Below, in pieces: positions 51,310-60,897 of a stretch of 64,000 nucleotides of DNA. The position numbers and the translations under genes were made by a program. Each line of letters starts with the position of its first letter. Positions within the stretch are counted from its first letter, which is position 1. This DNA comes from Marinobacter nauticus (lineage in GTDB: Bacteria; Pseudomonadota; Gammaproteobacteria; Pseudomonadales; Oleiphilaceae): the NCBI RefSeq assembly GCF_003634635.1, contig NZ_RBJB01000002.1:868001-932000 (forward strand), read 5' to 3'. Under the pieces are notes generated by a model. The model did not search any database. It saw only the letters and a program-made list of their open reading frames with translations, and was not told where the DNA came from.

Positions 51310-52449
51310 TCACACCGCGCCATTCCGGGCTTCGAACACCACGAATTTCGGGCTTGCAGCTCTCTGTTCAACGCTGCTGAAGTATTGTTTCAGGGAACGG
51401 TGATACCCCAGGTGGCGATTGCCCACCATCAATACGCGGCCGCCCGGCGCCAGATGCCGGGCGGCATCCCTGAACAGTCTCAGTGCGATGTGATCGCCCA
51501 CCACGCCACCCTCATGGAAGGGTGGGTTCAGTAGAATAAGCTGATAGTCAGGCAAATCATCTGCAATGCCGTCCTGATGCCATAAGCGTACGCAATCGCC
51601 GCCCTCGTACCTGCTCAGGTTATGCTCAACACTGGCAATGGCCTGGCTGGACACGTCACTGAAATGCACTTCGGCACCCGGTCTGCCGGCAAGCGCAGAC
51701 AACCCGAGCACGCCGTTTCCACACGCCAGATCCAGAATCCGCCCGGCCGGGGGCACTCGACTAACCGCCTGAGGAATCAGCGGTAACAACTCCCGCGTGC
51801 CAATATCCAGCTTTTCTCTGGCAAACACTGCGGGCAGTGCCTCAACCGGCCCGGGCAATCCTGCCACCGGGTAGCCGCGCCATTGCTCCTGCCATTCCGG
51901 CAATGTGGCCGAGCCACCACGACACACCACTACCCGCGCCTTTTTGCGGGCAGGCAACACCTGTTCGGTAACCACCGCACTGGCGAACACATCAACACTA
52001 CGATCGGGCAGATGCTTGATCATACCGCCCGCCAGTATGCGTCCGTCTTCCGCCAGCACGCTGTTGAGCCACCGTAACAACCAGGCCAGATAACCGGCCT
52101 GACGGGGAATACGGAGCAGCACCAGATCAAAGGGCCCTGAGGGTGGCCGACGCCAGTTCAAAACCGCGGGGCAGTCGGGCAACGCCGGATTGAGCGAAGC
52201 GTTCGTCAACAGGGAGTGGGCGAGCGTCGCGCTGTCGGCAACTGTCTGCGGCTGATAGCAGGCAAGCCCGAGGGTCAGCGCACCAAACTGGTCGTCAACC
52301 ACCAGCACGCGCAAACCGTCTGCCAGATAAGGCTCCGCAGCCGACAACAACAACTCGTCGGCAGCGTCCCAGGCGCGCAGCCCAGCCGTTCCGCCAGGCC
52401 GGATCAGGCGGAGGTCACCGGCAGGTGTCTGGAGTCTGGCAGTTGTCAT
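51310..52449 (-). CDS. rlmG: 23S rRNA m2G1835 methyltransferase (RlmG-type)
   Basis: A 379-residue protein with an N-terminal degenerate methyltransferase-like half and a C-terminal catalytic SAM domain: ILDLACGNGVLGLSALAG (motif I), then ILLNPPFHEGG, the NPPF motif of base-amino methyltransferases, and GGRVLMVGNRHLGYHRSLKQYF. Length and the GNRHLGYH segment match RlmG, which modifies G1835 of 23S rRNA. Its neighbour on the same strand is the related RsmC. The two stop codons of ribE and rlmG face each other three bases apart. Confidence 0.9.
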   Translation of the reverse strand: MTTARLQTPAGDLRLIRPGGTAGLRAWDAADELLLSAAEPYLADGLRVLVVDDQFGALTLGLACYQPQTVADSATLAHSLLTNASLNPALPDCPAVLNWRRPPSGPFDLVLLRIPRQAGYLAWLLRWLNSVLAEDGRILAGGMIKHLPDRSVDVFASAVVTEQVLPARKKARVVVCRGGSATLPEWQEQWRGYPVAGLPGPVEALPAVFAREKLDIGTRELLPLIPQAVSRVPPAGRILDLACGNGVLGLSALAGRPGAEVHFSDVSSQAIASVEHNLSRYEGGDCVRLWHQDGIADDLPDYQLILLNPPFHEGGVVGDHIALRLFRDAARHLAPGGRVLMVGNRHLGYHRSLKQYFSSVEQRAASPKFVVFEARNGAV

Positions 52450-52478
52450 TTTGGGCTTCCGTTGGCAGCTTTCGGGAA

Positions 52479-52546
52479 AATAAACACTTTTAGGCTGTTT
52501 ATTCTAGAAATTAAACCTAAGTTAGGGGTGTTCACGCCGAACACCC
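52479..52546. repeat. Two inverted repeats upstream of rlmG
   Basis: AATAAACA (52479-52486) pairs with TGTTTATT (52496-52503), and GGGTGTTC (52526-52533) with GAACACCC (52539-52546). The first lies 30 bases upstream of the rlmG start and could be an operator or leader hairpin. Neither is followed by a proper T-run. Confidence 0.55.
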
Positions 52547-52609
52547 TTTCCGGTCATGCCCCAGCCCTGACCAGGCTGGCCGGTCGCATTTTTCCGGACA
52601 AGATCTTTT

Positions 52610-52633
52610 GCCCCTTACCCCAGGGGCTTTTTT
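52610..52633 (+). terminator. Plus-oriented intrinsic terminator without an annotated plus-strand gene
   Basis: GCCCC (52610-52614), an eight-base loop, GGGGC (52623-52627) and six T's. On the minus strand the stem is followed by A's, so it works only for plus-strand transcripts, yet both flanking genes are on the minus strand. Confidence 0.6.
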
Positions 52634-52644
52634 CTGTCTGTTTT

Positions 52645-53700
52645 TCAGCCCGACTTTTTCCGAAATGCCCGGTAAACGGTAAACCGCCGGTCCTGCGCAA
52701 GTTTCTCAACCGGGCCGATGTGTTGTCGAATCAGGGCTTCATACGGCAGAAAACTGTTGGCCACCAGCCTCAGCTCGCCGCCGTGCGCGAGATGCGCGGC
52801 CACCTGGGCCAGGAACTGCTCGGTCATGGAGGTATCGGTTTTTACACCGGTGTGGAAAGGCGGGTTGCTGATCACGGCCGGCCATTTGCCTTGAACGGCT
52901 GCCAGGCCATCGGCGGCAAAAATCTCACCGTTTACTCCTGCCTTACGGTAACTTTCCCGGGCACAGAACACGGCCTGCGCCTGAACATCGGTCCCATCTA
53001 CTCGAATCGGCTTCTTCCCCGCCAACTGATGAAAACCATGCAACCAGGATCCGATAACGCCTGCACCGCAAGCGAAATCGAGCACGCGATCGACACCCAG
53101 GGGTGACTCAGCAAGGGTTTCCAACAACATCCGGGTGCCATCGTCCAGTCGACCCAGGCTGAAAACGCCTGGCAAACCGGCAACAGAGAGCGCCACGCCA
53201 GCGCAGGAAAGCTCCGTCCAGCTGAGCCAGTCAGTCAACCGGAATTTGGTCAGGGGTTGGGTATTTCTGCCGCACCAGACCTGGCAATGGCGGGCGCTGT
53301 CAACCTTTACAACCTCCCCGGCAACGACAGAAAACTGCTTTATGGCACCGGCAATGCCTTCCTTCTTCTCGCCAATAACCACCAGTGCCGCACCTGGTTT
53401 GCCGAGGTAACGAGCCAAAGCCAGGCGGAGCTCACACTCAGCCCGGGCTTTAGGCAAAAATACCACCACGGTATCGCAAGAGCCCTGCTGCTGCCGATCT
53501 GGCTCGTAACCAAAACAGCCAGCCCAGTCAGTGTCATGGGACAGGATTTGCCAAAGACCGGCGTGCTCGGTCATCGCGATACCGGGAACCGGGCATCGGG
53601 GCAAAAGCGATGCATCCGAGACGCCTAACAGCGCTGGGCGTCCATTCAACAGATGCGCATTGCGGAGCAGAACTTCGTGGGTATTGGGCAGTGCAGACAT
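52645..53700 (-). CDS. rsmC: 16S rRNA m2G1207 methyltransferase (RsmC-type)
   Basis: A 351-residue protein with the two-half architecture of RsmC: an N-terminal pseudo-catalytic domain ([23 protein letters not shown]) and a C-terminal SAM domain with [14 protein letters not shown] (motif I), [11 protein letters not shown], and [14 protein letters not shown] carrying the NPPF motif. The ending ([20 protein letters not shown]) fits the family. Start ATG 53700 gives the expected length, although its Shine-Dalgarno is weak. RlmG follows about 195 bases downstream on the same strand. Confidence 0.9.
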   Translation of the reverse strand: MSALPNTHEVLLRNAHLLNGRPALLGVSDASLLPRCPVPGIAMTEHAGLWQILSHDTDWAGCFGYEPDRQQQGSCDTVVVFLPKARAECELRLALARYLGKPGAALVVIGEKKEGIAGAIKQFSVVAGEVVKVDSARHCQVWCGRNTQPLTKFRLTDWLSWTELSCAGVALSVAGLPGVFSLGRLDDGTRMLLETLAESPLGVDRVLDFACGAGVIGSWLHGFHQLAGKKPIRVDGTDVQAQAVFCARESYRKAGVNGEIFAADGLAAVQGKWPAVISNPPFHTGVKTDTSMTEQFLAQVAAHLAHGGELRLVANSFLPYEALIRQHIGPVEKLAQDRRFTVYRAFRKKSG

Positions 53701-53746
53701 GGGTAGCGGACCATTGCCAGAATCATGAGCCGCGTATGCTAACCGG

Positions 53747-53786
53747 AAAAAAGCCCCGAGTCTGCCCTGTGGCATCAGTCGGGGCT
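53747..53786 (-). terminator. Intrinsic terminator after the 57-residue gene
   Basis: Read on the minus strand, AGCCCCGA (53786-53779) and TCGGGGCT (53759-53752) form an eight-pair stem followed by six T's. It ends the small upstream gene and separates it from rsmC. Confidence 0.88.
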
Positions 53787-53833
53787 ATCGCTATCGGGGT
53801 CGGCCTCTGGGGCCGCCCGGGAAGAGCCAGATA

Positions 53834-54007
53834 TTATTTGTAACGTGCAACCGTACCCACACGCAGGGCGTCTTCAGGTGACATTCCCCATTCTTCCGGG
53901 GTGCGTGCTTCGGTGCGCTTGGCCTCAGCCCTTGCGCTATCCATGGCAGAACTTTCGTTTCTGCGGGTTCCCAGTGCCTGCAGGGCTTTCTGCATCAGTT
54001 CTTTCAT
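53834..54007 (-). CDS. Small hypothetical protein (57 residues)
   Basis: I do not recognise it. The product is MKELMQKALQALGTRRNESS, then AMDSARAEAKRTEARTPEEW, then GMSPEDALRVGTVARYK: charged, probably helical in the middle, with no membrane segment and no cysteine. A perfect GGAGG Shine-Dalgarno lies seven bases before the ATG, and a rho-independent terminator follows, so this is very likely a real monocistronic gene despite its size. It sits between rsmC and the carbonic anhydrase gene. Confidence 0.8.
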   Translation of the reverse strand: MKELMQKALQALGTRRNESSAMDSARAEAKRTEARTPEEWGMSPEDALRVGTVARYK

Positions 54008-54133
54008 GGTTTACCTCCCTTACTGCTTACAGTTGCTACTGTAACAGACGCAGAAGGTCACTACTGTGATGACGCCACGGGTCAGGAAGTGACGAGCATC
54101 ACGATTTTTTGACAGTTTTTGACAATCTTCGCA

Positions 54134-54811
54134 TTATATTTTTTGGCGGCCGGAGCGAACCGGTCGTTCGATCAGCTCATCCAGACTGGACTGACGAATC
54201 GTTTCCCGGTCTGCCTCACTGGCGATCGAGAGCCCCATATCCCTCAACAGACCGTCGGCCACGTCGTAAACGAAACCGTGCACGGTCAATGGCTGGCCGC
54301 GACGCCAGGCTTCCTGAACGATGTTGTTCTGGCACACATGCCCTACCTGCTCTACCACGTTCAGCTCACACAGGCGGTCTACCCGGTCCTGCACATTGGG
54401 AATGGCGTCCAGTACGGACTGGTGACGGTCACGCACGTCCTGAACATGGCGGAGCCAATTTGAAATCAGGCCAAAACCTTCGTTCAGCAATGCCGCGCGC
54501 ACGCCACCACAACCGTAATGCCCCACCACCAATACGTGTTTGACCTTTAACACTTCGATGGCGAACTGGAGCACCGACAGGCAGTTGAAATCTGTATGTA
54601 CAACCACGTTGGCCACGTTTCTGTGCACGAAAAGTTCACCGGGGAGCAAGTCCACAATCTGGTTCGCAGGTACCCGACTGTCGGCACAGCCGATCCACAG
54701 GTACTCCGGTGCCTGCTGGTTCGAGAGCCGGTCAAAGAACTTCGGGTCCACCGACTTGATGCCATTGGCCCAGGCCCGGTTCTTGTCCAGTAGATGTTTC
54801 AGTGGTGCCAT
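54134..54811 (-). CDS. can: Beta-class carbonic anhydrase
   Basis: Zinc enzyme interconverting CO2 and bicarbonate, supplying bicarbonate for carboxylations. The 225-residue product has the zinc ligands in WIGCADSRVPANQIV (Cys and the Asp-Arg pair) and VVGHYGCGGVRAAL (His and Cys). It resembles E. coli Can (about 220 residues), starting MAPLKHLLDKNRAWANGI. It has no signal peptide, so it is cytoplasmic. Confidence 0.96.
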   Translation of the reverse strand: MAPLKHLLDKNRAWANGIKSVDPKFFDRLSNQQAPEYLWIGCADSRVPANQIVDLLPGELFVHRNVANVVVHTDFNCLSVLQFAIEVLKVKHVLVVGHYGCGGVRAALLNEGFGLISNWLRHVQDVRDRHQSVLDAIPNVQDRVDRLCELNVVEQVGHVCQNNIVQEAWRRGQPLTVHGFVYDVADGLLRDMGLSIASEADRETIRQSSLDELIERPVRSGRQKI

Positions 54812-54879
54812 TATCTTGTTGCTCCTGCCATTGATTCCCGCTGCGGGATTGAACGGGAATCAACGACATAACGCAATAG

Positions 54880-57800
54880 TCAGTTGGTCGTTACGTCTTC
54901 CGGGCTCTGGTGCATGGTGCTTTGCGCCAGGTCCAGCAGCTCCCGCAGTGCGACCGAGAACATGGCGTATTCCGGTTCCCTTACGCCTTTGAGTTCCGCC
55001 AGCATCGCGTTCCAGCGATCAATCATGTGCTGGTTGCGCTGCTCCCAGGCGTTCACACTATCGGTGACTTTCTCCGGGCTTTCAGCGGTTTTCAGCACAC
55101 CGGTGGTCAGAGCCCGTTGCTGCCAGTCCAGATCCTCCCGGAAGCTTTCCCGCGCCAGGGCCTGCCAATGGGAACTTGGCGTCAACGCTGCGATGGCATT
55201 AGCGAACCAGGTCAGGTCGAGACGGTCACCCAGACCGTAGTACAGGTTGGCCACCGTTTTCAGCGGCATGCCTGTGGCTTCCTGTGCCTCGATAATACCA
55301 AGAGAGGAATACAGATAGCCGGTTCCTGCCAGCACCGACGCCAGTTCCTTCGGCAAACCCGCAGCCATCAGCTGATCATTGCGTTTTTCCCAATTGGCAC
55401 GAGCCTGGTCGCCAAGGTATTCCGGCAGACCCGAGGTAATGGCCCAGACGCTGTCGGCAAACCGCTCCATGTGACTCTGGATATTGAGTTCTGCCCGGCG
55501 ATTACGAAGCAACCAGCGCACAGCCCGACGCATCAGACGCATCAGATCCTGCATCAGCTCCATCTGCAGATCCGCGGAAACGTGGAAATCCAGCGCTTCA
55601 ATCTTGTCCCACCAGCTGTCGATGCGGAACACATCCCTGGCAATAATCCAGGCCAGGGCAATGGATGCTGCGTCCGCCCCGGTAGACTGGTTCAGGCGCT
55701 CCACAAAGGTAATGCCCATGTGGTTAACCATGTCGTTGGCGATCTGGGTTGCGATGATCTCCCGTCGCAGCTGGTGTTCACCCAGCTCTTTCGAGAAACG
55801 CTTGGTCAGATCCCGCGGGAAGACCTTGTACATCTCACCCGCCAGCAGAGGATTGTCCGGCAGATTACTGTCGATCAGCACCTGCTTCAGATCCCCTTTG
55901 ACGTAGGAAATCAGCACCGACAGTTCCGGCCGCGTCAGCCCTTTCTTAGCCAGCTTGCGCTCTGACAGGGTTTCGTCATCCGGCAGGAACTCCAGTGCCC
56001 GGTTGAGCTTGCCTTCGCTCTCGAAGGTATTCATCAGCCGACGATACTCCTCCAGCCGGGTGGCGGCATCCTCGCTGGCGATACTGATGGCCTGGGTCTG
56101 ACGGTAGTTGTTCTTCAGCACCAGCGAGGCAACATCATCAGTCATTTCCTCCAGCATGATGTTGCGCTGCTTGCCAGTTAGATCGCCCATGGCCACCGCC
56201 CGGTTGAGCAGGATCTTCATGTTCACTTCATGGTCAGAGCAGTCCACGCCGCCCGAGTTGTCGATGAAGTCCGTATTCAGGCGACCACCCTTCAGGGCGT
56301 ATTCAATCCGCCCCATCTGGGTGAAGCCGAGGTTTCCGCCCTCACCTACAACCTTGCAGCGCAGCTCGGCACCATTGATCCGCAGGCCATCATTGGCCTT
56401 GTCGCCCACGTCGGAGTGGCTTTCACCGCTGCCCTTCACGTAAGTGCCAATACCACCAATCCAGAGCAGGTCCACTTCGGCCTTGAGTATGTGACTGATC
56501 AGCATATTGGGCGGAACGCGGTCCGCCTTGATGCCCAGCAGCTTTTTCATTTCCGGGCTGACCGGAATGGACTTGGCATTGCGGCTGAATACGCCGCCGC
56601 CCTTTGAAATCAACTTACTGTCGTAATCGGTCCAGGCGGAACGCGGCAGTTCAAACAGGCGCTTACGCTCCTTGTAGCTGCGTTCGGCGTCCGGGGTCGG
56701 GTCAATGAAGATGTGGATATGGTTGAAGGCGGCCACCAGCCGGGTTTTTTCCGAGCACAGCAGGCCATTACCAAACACATCGCCCCCCATGTCACCGATG
56801 CCGATGGCGGTAAATTCATCCACGGCCGGGTTGATGCCCATCTCACGGAAATGCCGTTCCACCGAAACCCAGGCGCCCCGGGCAGTAATGCCCATTTTCT
56901 TGTGGTCATAACCGTTACTGCCACCGGAGGCGAAGGCATCTCCCATCCAGAAGCCATATTCCGCGGCCAGGCCATTAGCGATGTCGGAGAAGGTGGCGGT
57001 GCCTTTGTCAGCCGCCACCACGAGATAGTGATCGTCTTCGTCATGGCGGATTACCCGCTCCGGCGGCTGGATGCCGGAATCCACCAGGTTATCTGTGATA
57101 TCCAGCAAGCCCCGGATGAATGTTTTGTAGGCCGCAATACCCTCTGCCTGGAATGCCTCCCGGTCAGACGGATCGGGCAGACGCTTGGCCACAAAGCCAC
57201 CCTTCGCGCCCACCGGCACAATGACGGCGTTTTTCACTTGCTGCGCTTTTACCAGGCCCAGAATTTCTGTGCGGTAGTCCTCGAACCGATCCGACCAGCG
57301 CAAACCACCACGGGCCACTTTGCCACCACGCAGGTGAACCCCCTCCACACGAGGGGAATACACAAAGATCTCGAACATGGGTAATGGCAGCGGCATGTCC
57401 GGAATCTGCGACGGGTCAAATTTCACACTGATGTAGGGCTTGGGCTGGCCCTCGCCATCCGGCTGGTAGTAGTTGGTGCGCAACGTCGCCTGCATCAGCT
57501 CCAGATACAGCCGTAGCACGCGATCCTCACTGAGGTTCTCCACTTCATCCAGGCCGGCGTTGAATTCGATTTCCAGTTTCTGCTGGGCCGCCTCGCTTTT
57601 ACCCTTACTCTTGAAACGCTCAGGGTTGAATCGGATCTCAAAGTATTCCAGCAGGATCCGTGTCAGGTTGACGTGGTTGACCAACGTGTTGGAAATGAAC
57701 GTCTGACTGTTGGAGAACCGGATCTGGCGCATGTAGCGGGCGTAAGTACGCAGCAACGCGATCTCACGCCAGCTCATGTAGGAGGACAACAACAGGCGGT

Positions 57801-59760
57801 TAAAGGCGTCGTTTTCGGCTTCACCGTGCCAGACCCGGCGGAACAACTCTTCGAAAATCGGGCGAATACGGTGAATATCCACCATATTGCCGGTGTGGGA
57901 TTGCAGGGTAAAGTCATGAATCCAAACCGTTTTACCCGTTCGATCAATCACCTCAAACGGGTGCTCGCCAATCACCCGGAAACCGAGATTGTCGAAAATC
58001 GGCATCACATCCGACAGTGGCAGCGGCTCGTCCGGATAAAACAGTTTGAAATGCAGCGTGTTCTCGTCTTCTTCCAGGGCCCGATAGAAGCTCATGGCCA
58101 GATCATCGTCGCGGGCAGAGGCAGTGATGTGCTCCAGGTCGATGGCCGCCCGGCGGGGTGAAAACATGTCAGTGTAGCTGGCCGGGAAACCGCCTGCCCA
58201 GACGCGATACAGCTCATTGCCCTGCTCTTCGCCATAGGCTTCGCTTAATGCCTCGTAGAGGCCGTCTCGCCAGGATTGGGCGAGCTCAATAACCTTGTCG
58301 CGGATCTCCGCCAGCGGCAACTGGCGGTTTTCCACCTGTGGCACCCGGATGGTGAACTGTACCCGGGCAAGCACCGACTCGGAAAAATGAGTAACAAACT
58401 CAATGTCCTCGGCCTCCAGGCGATCCAGCAGCACCTGTTCCACCTTCAGGCGCAGCTCCGTGTTGTAGATGTCCCTGGGGAAGAAGGCCAGACAGGTTAC
58501 AAACTGGCCGTAAACATCCTCCCGCATGAACAGCTCAATCCGGCGACGTTCCTGGATGTACAGAATGTTCTTGGCAACACGCAGCAGTTCGTCGGTTTCA
58601 ATCTGGAACAGCTCGTCCCGCGGATACAGCGTCAGGATCTGCTCCAGCTCCTTGCCAGCGTAATCGTCGGTCAGGAAGCCGGATCGCTTCATCACGCTCT
58701 GGAACTTGCGCCGTAACAGCGGAATCTCATCGGGACGCTCGTTGTAGACTCGAGCGGTGTATAGACCGAGGAAGCGGCGCTCACCCACCACTTCGCCCTT
58801 GCTGTTGAATTTCTTGACCGCAATGTAATCCGGATAGGCCGGCCGGTGCACGCGAGACCGCTGCGCCGATTTGGCGAAGATGAAGATGTCATCGGAACGG
58901 GTCATTTCATGGCGGGTGCGCTGTGGCAGCTCATTCAGCCGAACCCGATCCGGGCGCTCGTTGTTGACCCGAAGAATACCCAGCTCCGAGTTCTCCACCC
59001 GGCGTACCACCATGCCCTGCTTGTCCTTGGCAAAGTCGTATTCGTCGTACCCCAGGAATGTGAAGTGGTCATCCACCAGCCAAGACAGAAAAGCCCGGGC
59101 TTCTTCCTTACCTTCCTCACTGATTCCAGCAGTGGTGGCATCCAGCTCCTTGACGATCTCGCTGACCTTCTCTTTCACAATCGGGAAATCACCCACCGCA
59201 ATGCGTACCTCATGCAGCACTTTCTGCAGAGTCTGCTCCAGGTCGCGCAGGTCTTCCGGGGCACTGTGGCGGTCGATTTCAAGCACGATGAACGCTTCGT
59301 AGCTTGCGTCCTTCGATGCCTTTTTGGTGGTGTGCAGTTTCTTCAGCTTACCATTGTCATCCCGCTCCACTCGCAGGATGGAATGCTGAATGGAGTGGGT
59401 GCCGATTTCCCGCTGATTGATGGCCATGCGCAGGGAATCAATCAGGAACGGAATATTGGGATGGAGAATGAAAACAACGCTGTGGGTGGACTGCCAGCCG
59501 TCGCTTTCCAGGTCCGGGTTGAACACCGAAACCGGGGTTTCATCGGCACTGCGTTTTTGCAGGAATTGCCACGCCGCCAGGACGGCACCGTAGGTATCCG
59601 AGAAGCGGCGACTGACCAGCTCCTCCAGAGGAATATGAGCATAATGCTGTCTGGCAAAATCCGCGATCTTCTTTGCCTCGGTTTTTGCAATCTTTTCTGA
59701 GAACGCATCGGCCAACTGTTCGAAAAACTGATCCTTGCTGGCGATTGTCAGCGCATTCAT
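54880..59760 (-). CDS. gdhB: NAD-specific glutamate dehydrogenase, 180-kDa type
   Basis: Oxidatively deaminates glutamate to 2-oxoglutarate with NAD+. The 1626-residue product matches the large GDH of Pseudomonas aeruginosa and Streptomyces. It has a long N-terminal ACT-like regulatory region (about 1-700), the catalytic core with LRGGKVARGGLRWSDRFEDYRTE in two blocks, GAKGGFVAKRLP, IGDMGGDVFGNGLLCS, LLWIGGIGTYVKGSGESH and VVGEGGNLGFTQMGRIEYA, and a helical C-terminal domain. P. aeruginosa GdhB is arginine-inducible; regulation here is not visible. The ATG at 59760 is divergent from moxR. Confidence 0.97.
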   Translation of the reverse strand: MNALTIASKDQFFEQLADAFSEKIAKTEAKKIADFARQHYAHIPLEELVSRRFSDTYGAVLAAWQFLQKRSADETPVSVFNPDLESDGWQSTHSVVFILHPNIPFLIDSLRMAINQREIGTHSIQHSILRVERDDNGKLKKLHTTKKASKDASYEAFIVLEIDRHSAPEDLRDLEQTLQKVLHEVRIAVGDFPIVKEKVSEIVKELDATTAGISEEGKEEARAFLSWLVDDHFTFLGYDEYDFAKDKQGMVVRRVENSELGILRVNNERPDRVRLNELPQRTRHEMTRSDDIFIFAKSAQRSRVHRPAYPDYIAVKKFNSKGEVVGERRFLGLYTARVYNERPDEIPLLRRKFQSVMKRSGFLTDDYAGKELEQILTLYPRDELFQIETDELLRVAKNILYIQERRRIELFMREDVYGQFVTCLAFFPRDIYNTELRLKVEQVLLDRLEAEDIEFVTHFSESVLARVQFTIRVPQVENRQLPLAEIRDKVIELAQSWRDGLYEALSEAYGEEQGNELYRVWAGGFPASYTDMFSPRRAAIDLEHITASARDDDLAMSFYRALEEDENTLHFKLFYPDEPLPLSDVMPIFDNLGFRVIGEHPFEVIDRTGKTVWIHDFTLQSHTGNMVDIHRIRPIFEELFRRVWHGEAENDAFNRLLLSSYMSWREIALLRTYARYMRQIRFSNSQTFISNTLVNHVNLTRILLEYFEIRFNPERFKSKGKSEAAQQKLEIEFNAGLDEVENLSEDRVLRLYLELMQATLRTNYYQPDGEGQPKPYISVKFDPSQIPDMPLPLPMFEIFVYSPRVEGVHLRGGKVARGGLRWSDRFEDYRTEILGLVKAQQVKNAVIVPVGAKGGFVAKRLPDPSDREAFQAEGIAAYKTFIRGLLDITDNLVDSGIQPPERVIRHDEDDHYLVVAADKGTATFSDIANGLAAEYGFWMGDAFASGGSNGYDHKKMGITARGAWVSVERHFREMGINPAVDEFTAIGIGDMGGDVFGNGLLCSEKTRLVAAFNHIHIFIDPTPDAERSYKERKRLFELPRSAWTDYDSKLISKGGGVFSRNAKSIPVSPEMKKLLGIKADRVPPNMLISHILKAEVDLLWIGGIGTYVKGSGESHSDVGDKANDGLRINGAELRCKVVGEGGNLGFTQMGRIEYALKGGRLNTDFIDNSGGVDCSDHEVNMKILLNRAVAMGDLTGKQRNIMLEEMTDDVASLVLKNNYRQTQAISIASEDAATRLEEYRRLMNTFESEGKLNRALEFLPDDETLSERKLAKKGLTRPELSVLISYVKGDLKQVLIDSNLPDNPLLAGEMYKVFPRDLTKRFSKELGEHQLRREIIATQIANDMVNHMGITFVERLNQSTGADAASIALAWIIARDVFRIDSWWDKIEALDFHVSADLQMELMQDLMRLMRRAVRWLLRNRRAELNIQSHMERFADSVWAITSGLPEYLGDQARANWEKRNDQLMAAGLPKELASVLAGTGYLYSSLGIIEAQEATGMPLKTVANLYYGLGDRLDLTWFANAIAALTPSSHWQALARESFREDLDWQQRALTTGVLKTAESPEKVTDSVNAWEQRNQHMIDRWNAMLAELKGVREPEYAMFSVALRELLDLAQSTMHQSPEDVTTN

Positions 59761-59903
59761 ATCCGACCTCTGGTTTGTGTGAAAGAAACGTAATCAGGGT
59801 ATCGTCACATAAGCATAGTCAAACCCTTGATTTTTGCCGGCCAGACGCCAAAACTGCGGCAATCACTTACGCAGGCATTCATACATCAAGAGCAGTTATT
59901 TTC

Positions 59904-60866
59904 ATGTCGTTACAGCAAACGTTCGGTGATCTCAGAGCACAGCTGGCCAAGCGTATTATTGGCCAGGACAAACTGGTCGACCGGCTACTGATTGCCCTTC
60001 TGGCCGATGGCCATCTTCTGGTTGAGGGCGCGCCGGGGCTGGCCAAAACCACCGCGGTGAAAGCACTGGCCGACCATCTGGAGGGTGACTTCCACCGGAT
60101 CCAGTTCACTCCGGATCTGCTGCCCTCCGATGTCACCGGCAGCGAAATCTACCGCGCGGAGACCGGCACCTTTGAGTTCCAGCGCGGCCCCATTTTCCAC
60201 AACCTGGTGCTGGCCGATGAAATCAACCGGGCACCGGCGAAAGTCCAGTCGGCCCTGCTCGAGGCCATGGGCGAACGCCAGATCAGTGTTGGCATGAGAA
60301 CCTTTCCCCTGCCCAAGCTGTTCATGGTGATGGCGACCCAGAACCCGATTGAACAGGAAGGCACCTACCCGCTGCCGGAAGCCCAGCTTGATCGCTTCCT
60401 CATGCATGTGGTGATTGACTACCCCTCTGCCGATGCCGAGCGTGAGATTCTGCACCTTGCGCGCAGTGACTACCGTCAGGGAATCCCGAACGTAGACATT
60501 CGTCTAACCCAGGAACAGGTGATGGCCGCCCGGCAGGCGGTTTCGGATATCTACATGGCGGAACCTGTGGAGCAGTACCTGCTGGCGTTGATTCTGGCCA
60601 CCCGCGATGCCGCAACCCTGGACCCTGAACTGGCTCGATGGACCGCCTTCGGCGCCAGCCCCCGCGGCACTATCGCACTGGATCGATGTGCCCGGGCACT
60701 GGCCTGGCTCGATGGACGGGATTACGTGACACCGGACGACGTTCAGACCATGGCTTACGATGTGCTGCGCCACCGGATTCTGTTGACCTTTGAAGCCGAG
60801 GCCGAAGGCATGACCGCCGATTCCGTGTTGCAGAGGCTGATCGACCGGGTTCCGGTTGCCGCCTGA
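59904..60866 (+). CDS. MoxR-family AAA+ ATPase
   Basis: A 320-residue chaperone-like ATPase: Walker A GAPGLAKTT (42-50), Walker B LVLADEINRAPAKVQSALLEAM, then FMVMATQNPIEQEGTYPLPEAQLDRFL, and a C-terminal lid ending in helices. MoxR ATPases pair with VWA-domain proteins and help activate or assemble them. Start ATG 59904 gives the family start QQTFGDLRAQLAKRIIGQD; the frame is open upstream but without likeness. It begins the run moxR-DUF58-DUF4381-VWA-VWA. Confidence 0.95.
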   Translation: MSLQQTFGDLRAQLAKRIIGQDKLVDRLLIALLADGHLLVEGAPGLAKTTAVKALADHLEGDFHRIQFTPDLLPSDVTGSEIYRAETGTFEFQRGPIFHNLVLADEINRAPAKVQSALLEAMGERQISVGMRTFPLPKLFMVMATQNPIEQEGTYPLPEAQLDRFLMHVVIDYPSADAEREILHLARSDYRQGIPNVDIRLTQEQVMAARQAVSDIYMAEPVEQYLLALILATRDAATLDPELARWTAFGASPRGTIALDRCARALAWLDGRDYVTPDDVQTMAYDVLRHRILLTFEAEAEGMTADSVLQRLIDRVPVAA

Positions 60867-60897
60867 GGTGTTGCTGACAGGAGACCATCACAGCGTC

